A DNA stretch of 9,395 bases from Lachnoclostridium sp. UBA1781 (lineage in GTDB: Bacteria > Bacillota > Clostridia > Lachnospirales > Lachnospiraceae): the NCBI GenBank assembly GCA_002315495.1, contig DCGJ01000164.1, positions 1 to 9,395 on the forward strand, given 5' to 3'. Shown piece after piece: positions 6,163 through 9,395 of the stretch (its first letter is position 1; the number at the start of each line of letters is the position of its first letter). Under the pieces are notes generated by a model. The model had not been told where the DNA came from, searched no databases, and was given only the letters and a program-made list of their open reading frames with translations. The position numbers and the translations under genes are program-made.

Positions 6163-7074
6163 ATGGATCAGTATCGTTCCGGATTTGTCACCTTAATCGG
6201 TCGACCGAACGTAGGAAAATCAACACTCATGAATCGCGTAATCGGGCAGAAGATTGCCATTACCTCGAATAAACCGCAGACGACGAGAAATCGAATTCAG
6301 ACGGTCTATACAAGCGAGGAAGGACAGATCATCTTTCTGGACACACCGGGTATTCACAAGGCCAAGAATAAGCTTGGTGAGTATATGGTCGAGGTCGCTG
6401 AGCGTACGTTGAATGAAGTCGATGTCATCTGTTGGCTTGTGGAGCCGACAAACTATATCGGCGCCGGCGAGCAGCACATCATCGAGAAACTGAAGAAGGT
6501 GGATACACCGGTATTTCTTATCATCAATAAGATTGACCGGGTGAAGAAGGAAGAGATTTTAGAGTTCATCGAAACCTATCGGAAGGAGCTGGATTTTGCT
6601 GAGGTGATTCCGGTCTCCGCGCTAAAGGGAGAGAACACGGACAGTTTCGTTAAGACCTTGATGAAGTACATGCCGCAGGGACCGCAGTACTATGACGAGG
6701 ACACGATTACCGACCAGCCGGAACGACAGATCTGTGCGGAGCTGATTCGTGAGAAGGCGCTTCGAAACTTGGAGGATGAGATTCCTCACGGAATCGCGGT
6801 TGTCATCGATCAGATGAAGGAGCGTCCGGGCGGAACACTGATTGACATCGATGCCACCATCATCTGCGAGCGGGATTCGCATAAAGGAATCATCATCGGA
6901 AAACAGGGAGCAATGCTTAAGAAAATCGGCCAGCAGGCGCGCTACGAAATGGAAGCCATGCTTGGCTGTAAGGTGAACCTGAAGCTTTGGGTTAAGATTA
7001 AGAAGGACTGGCGCGAATCGGATATGCTGATTAAGAATTTCGGCTATCGCAAGGATACGGAATTCGATTTGTAA
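6163..7074 (+). CDS. era: GTPase Era, 16S rRNA-binding ribosome assembly factor
   Basis: Era is a 303-residue essential GTPase that binds the 3' end of 16S rRNA and helps mature the 30S subunit. The GTPase domain shows G1 GRPNVGKS (13-20), the switch region TTRNRI (40-45), G3 DTPG (60-63), G4 NKID (122-125) and G5 SALKG (152-156). The C-terminal KH domain has GIIIGKQG (243-250), followed by the conserved CKVNLKLWVKIKKDWR segment. Length and all motifs match the family, so the protein should be active. It starts at 6163 rather than the in-frame ATG at 6130 because of ribosome-site spacing. It lies between the M16C peptidase gene and recO with no clear promoter of its own, so it is probably transcribed with them. 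Confidence 0.97.
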   Translation: MDQYRSGFVTLIGRPNVGKSTLMNRVIGQKIAITSNKPQTTRNRIQTVYTSEEGQIIFLDTPGIHKAKNKLGEYMVEVAERTLNEVDVICWLVEPTNYIGAGEQHIIEKLKKVDTPVFLIINKIDRVKKEEILEFIETYRKELDFAEVIPVSALKGENTDSFVKTLMKYMPQGPQYYDEDTITDQPERQICAELIREKALRNLEDEIPHGIAVVIDQMKERPGGTLIDIDATIICERDSHKGIIIGKQGAMLKKIGQQARYEMEAMLGCKVNLKLWVKIKKDWRESDMLIKNFGYRKDTEFDL

Positions 7075-7146
7075 GGATGTATCTGTCAGCTTCGAAAAGA
7101 GTTGACTTAGATTGGATTAGACGAGCGAAACTATGAGGAGGAGACC

Positions 7147-7992
7147 ATGAGTGACAGAGTAATTTTAACCGGACTCGTACTGGGCTCCTACCCATACGGC
7201 GAGTACGATCGGCGGCTGGTGGTGCTGACAAAGGAACGTGGCAAAGTAACCATGTGGGCAAATGGTGCCCGGAAGACGAACAGCATTTTGCGTGCCTGTT
7301 CCCAGACCTTTGTCTATGGCCGTTTCGATTGTTTTATGAACCGGGACGGATATCGTGTGACATCGGCGGAGGTGGGGAATTATTTCTCGGAGATTTCAGG
7401 GAATATCGACCTGACCTATCTTGCCAGCTATTTTTGTGAGCTGGCGGAATATGAGACCTTGGAAAATGCGGACGAGCATCGTATACTGACACTTCTTTAT
7501 CAGGCGCTTCGAGCGATTACCAATACAGCGATTGGGCCGGACCTTGCCCGTGTTGTGTACGAAATGAAGATGTACTATCTGTCCGGTGAAGGACCGCAGG
7601 TTTCGCAATGTGTGCACTGCCGCAAGAAGGACGAGGAGAAGGTGTTCTCCATTCGTGCCGGCGGAAGAGTATGCAAGGCCTGCGCGGGGGAGTATTATGA
7701 CCCCGTGAGCAGAGAACAGAAGGAACTGGCTGAGGGACGGGCAAGCCACAACTGGTATAACCTGTCAGAGGCTGCGTGGTACGCCTTGTCGTTTATCGCT
7801 TCGACACCGCCGGAGCGCATTTTCACGTTCTCCGTCAGTGAGGAGATTTTGGCGGAATTACAGGAGCTGGCAAATGCGTGGCGAATCGCTTACGTGAACC
7901 ATCGCTTCAATAGCCTGGAAAGTCTTCGTGTGATGGAGCAGTATCGCAGCTTTATGATTCCGAAACCGAAGGAAGACGGCGGCGAAACGTAG
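7147..7992 (+). CDS. recO: DNA repair protein RecO
   Basis: RecO is a 281-residue recombination mediator that, with RecR and RecF, loads RecA onto SSB-coated single-stranded DNA and anneals complementary strands. The N-terminal OB-fold (about residues 1-80) begins with the family pattern VILTGLVLGSYPYGEYDRRL. A helical domain follows, with a four-cysteine zinc site made of C155-x2-C158 and C176-x2-C179. The start is supported by AGGAGG (7136-7141) 5 nt upstream. The gene follows era by 72 bp, and the era-recO order is common in Firmicutes. A TTGACT at 7102-7107 lacks a matching -10 box, so recO is probably read through from upstream. Confidence 0.95.
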   Translation: MSDRVILTGLVLGSYPYGEYDRRLVVLTKERGKVTMWANGARKTNSILRACSQTFVYGRFDCFMNRDGYRVTSAEVGNYFSEISGNIDLTYLASYFCELAEYETLENADEHRILTLLYQALRAITNTAIGPDLARVVYEMKMYYLSGEGPQVSQCVHCRKKDEEKVFSIRAGGRVCKACAGEYYDPVSREQKELAEGRASHNWYNLSEAAWYALSFIASTPPERIFTFSVSEEILAELQELANAWRIAYVNHRFNSLESLRVMEQYRSFMIPKPKEDGGET

Positions 7993-8002
7993 GAATTTTC
8001 GG

Positions 8003-8031
8003 TTGACAAGTAAGGGAAGTAAGCATATTAT
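8003..8031 (+). promoter_or_regulatory. Strong promoter of the glycyl-tRNA synthetase gene
   Basis: TTGACA (8003-8008, full consensus) is followed after exactly 17 bp by TATTAT (8026-8031, 5 of 6). The start should be near 8038, only about 25 nt before the start codon and just ahead of GGAGG (8049-8053). It begins 10 bp after the recO stop and gives the synthetase an independent, strong transcription start. Confidence 0.85.
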
Positions 8032-8062
8032 TAACAAGCATAAAACTTGGAGGTACTCTATT

Positions 8063-9395
8063 ATGGAATACACATTGGAGAAAATTGTGGCTCTCGCAAA
8101 GGCAAGAGGTTTTGTATATCCGGGCTCCGAAATCTACGGCGGCCTTGCGAATACCTGGGATTACGGTAACCTTGGCGTAGAGCTTAAGAATAACGTTAAG
8201 AAGGCTTGGTGGAAGAAGTTCATCCAGGAGAATCCATACAACGTAGGTGTGGATTGTGCAATCCTGATGAACCCGCAGACCTGGGTTGCTTCCGGTCATT
8301 TGGGCGGCTTCTCCGATCCTTTGATGGATTGTAAGGAATGTCATGAGCGTTTCCGTGCAGATAAGATTATTGAGGATTACTGCGCAGAGAATGGTATCGA
8401 AATCGATGGCTCCATTGATGGTTGGACTCAGGAGCAGATGAAGAATTTCGTTGAAGAGAAGAACATTCCATGTCCTACCTGTGGTAAGCACAATTTCACT
8501 GATATTCGTCAGTTTAACCTGATGTTTAAGACCTTCCAGGGTGTTACCGAGGATGCTAAGAATACCGTTTATCTTCGTCCGGAGACCGCACAGGGTATCT
8601 TTGTAAACTTCAAGAACGTTCAGAGAACCAGCCGTAAGAAGATTCCGTTTGGTATCGGTCAGATCGGTAAGTCCTTCCGTAACGAAATTACTCCTGGTAA
8701 CTTTACCTTCCGTACCCGTGAGTTCGAGCAGATGGAGCTGGAGTTCTTCTGTGAGCCTGGCACCGATTTGGATTGGTTCCAGTACTGGAGAGGCTTCTGC
8801 CGTGACTGGCTCATTTCCCTTGGTATGAAGGAAGACCAGATGCGTCTTCGTGACCATAGCCCGGAGGAGCTTTGCTTCTATTCTAAGGGTACAACCGATA
8901 TCGAGTTCCTGTTCCCATTTGGCTGGGGCGAGCTTTGGGGTATCGCAGACCGTACTGATTACGATTTGACTCAGCATATGAATCTTTCCAAGGAAGATCT
9001 TACCTACTTCGACGATGAGAAGCAGAATCGTTACACCCCATACGTAGTTGAGCCGTCTCTCGGTGCAGACCGTGTTACCTTGGCTTTCCTTTGCGCAGCA
9101 TATGACGAGGAGGAAATCGGCGAGGGTGATGTACGTACCGTGCTTCATTTCCATCCGGCTTTGGCACCGGTTAAGATTGGTGTGCTTCCGCTTTCCAAGA
9201 AGCTTACCGAGGGTGCTGAGAAGATCTTCATGGAGCTTTCCAAGACCTATAACTGTGAGTTCGATGACAGAGGAAATATCGGTAAGAGATATCGTCGTCA
9301 GGATGAGATCGGTACTCCGTTCTGCATCACTTATGACTTCGATTCCGAGACAGACGGCGCAGTTACTGTACGTGACCGTGACACCATGCAGCAGG
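8063..9395 (+). CDS. glyS: Glycyl-tRNA synthetase, dimeric type (3' end outside window)
   Basis: This is a class II synthetase that charges tRNA-Gly with glycine. It is the single-chain dimeric type, not the separate alpha and beta subunits. The first 444 codons are present; family members are roughly 460 residues, so about 20 are probably missing. The N-terminus MEYTLEKIVALAKARGFVYP is typical. A likely zinc site is formed by C90-x2-C93 and C137-x2-C140. RPETAQG begins at R172. Motif 2 has R206 in GKSFRNE and R217/R219 in FRTREFEQ. Motif 3 is EPSLGADR (330-337). The anticodon-binding domain starts near residue 366. GGAGG (8049-8053) lies 9 nt before the start. The gene has its own promoter (8003-8031) and no room for a T-box leader. 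Codon use is strongly biased (Leu TTA/CTA and Ser TCA avoided), as expected for high expression. Confidence 0.97.
   Translation, partial: MEYTLEKIVALAKARGFVYPGSEIYGGLANTWDYGNLGVELKNNVKKAWWKKFIQENPYNVGVDCAILMNPQTWVASGHLGGFSDPLMDCKECHERFRADKIIEDYCAENGIEIDGSIDGWTQEQMKNFVEEKNIPCPTCGKHNFTDIRQFNLMFKTFQGVTEDAKNTVYLRPETAQGIFVNFKNVQRTSRKKIPFGIGQIGKSFRNEITPGNFTFRTREFEQMELEFFCEPGTDLDWFQYWRGFCRDWLISLGMKEDQMRLRDHSPEELCFYSKGTTDIEFLFPFGWGELWGIADRTDYDLTQHMNLSKEDLTYFDDEKQNRYTPYVVEPSLGADRVTLAFLCAAYDEEEIGEGDVRTVLHFHPALAPVKIGVLPLSKKLTEGAEKIFMELSKTYNCEFDDRGNIGKRYRRQDEIGTPFCITYDFDSETDGAVTVRDRDTMQQ

Noticed and set aside
7102..7134. Possible recO promoter with TTGACT
   Set aside because: At 17 bp spacing the -10 would be GCGAAA, and no acceptable -10 box appears at 16-18 bp.
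7952..9154. A 400-codon open frame on the minus strand opposite glyS
   Set aside because: It is exactly codon-aligned with the sense gene, so its stops would need sense codons TTA, CTA or TCA, which this highly biased gene avoids. It has no recognisable protein and no convincing ribosome site.

Overview
The window looks like a chromosomal segment of an anaerobic, low-to-mid GC Firmicute, most likely a Lachnospiraceae-type gut or rumen clostridium. This rests on three things: the gene order M16C peptidase - era - recO - dimeric-type glycyl-tRNA synthetase, the dockerin/cohesin surface proteins with Pro-Thr linkers, and strong GGAGG ribosome sites. The genus cannot be fixed from the sequence alone.

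Positions 1-2539 (plus strand) hold a two-gene surface-protein unit. The 3' part of a dockerin-bearing protein (5' end outside the window) is followed after 18 bp by a complete 549-residue protein. That protein has a signal peptide, one cohesin domain, a cadherin-like beta-sandwich domain, an unassigned domain, a Pro-Thr linker, a single membrane helix and an acidic cytoplasmic tail. Dockerins bind cohesins, so the pair plausibly forms a small cell-surface docking system outside a classical cellulosome. This is the most interesting part of the window.

Positions 2540-2749 contain no gene. They hold a rho-independent terminator for the surface unit (2561-2602) and a long bidirectional inverted repeat (2623-2672), shared with the convergent cold-shock gene (minus strand, 2750-2950). 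Positions 2951-3156 are a divergent promoter region. The csp promoter (minus) and the peptidase promoter (plus) stand back to back with their -35 boxes 22 bp apart, and each transcript has a small inverted repeat in its leader.

Positions 3157-9395 (plus strand) are housekeeping genes: a 978-residue M16C (PreP-like) zinc peptidase, the ribosome-assembly GTPase Era, the recombination mediator RecO, and glycyl-tRNA synthetase cut off by the window end. No terminator is visible between them, so read-through is likely. The synthetase also has its own near-consensus promoter just after recO and a leader of only about 25 nt, too short for a T-box.

The housekeeping genes have secure functions. The cohesin-dockerin partnership, the roles of the extra domain and acidic tail, and the regulatory roles of the small inverted repeats are inference.
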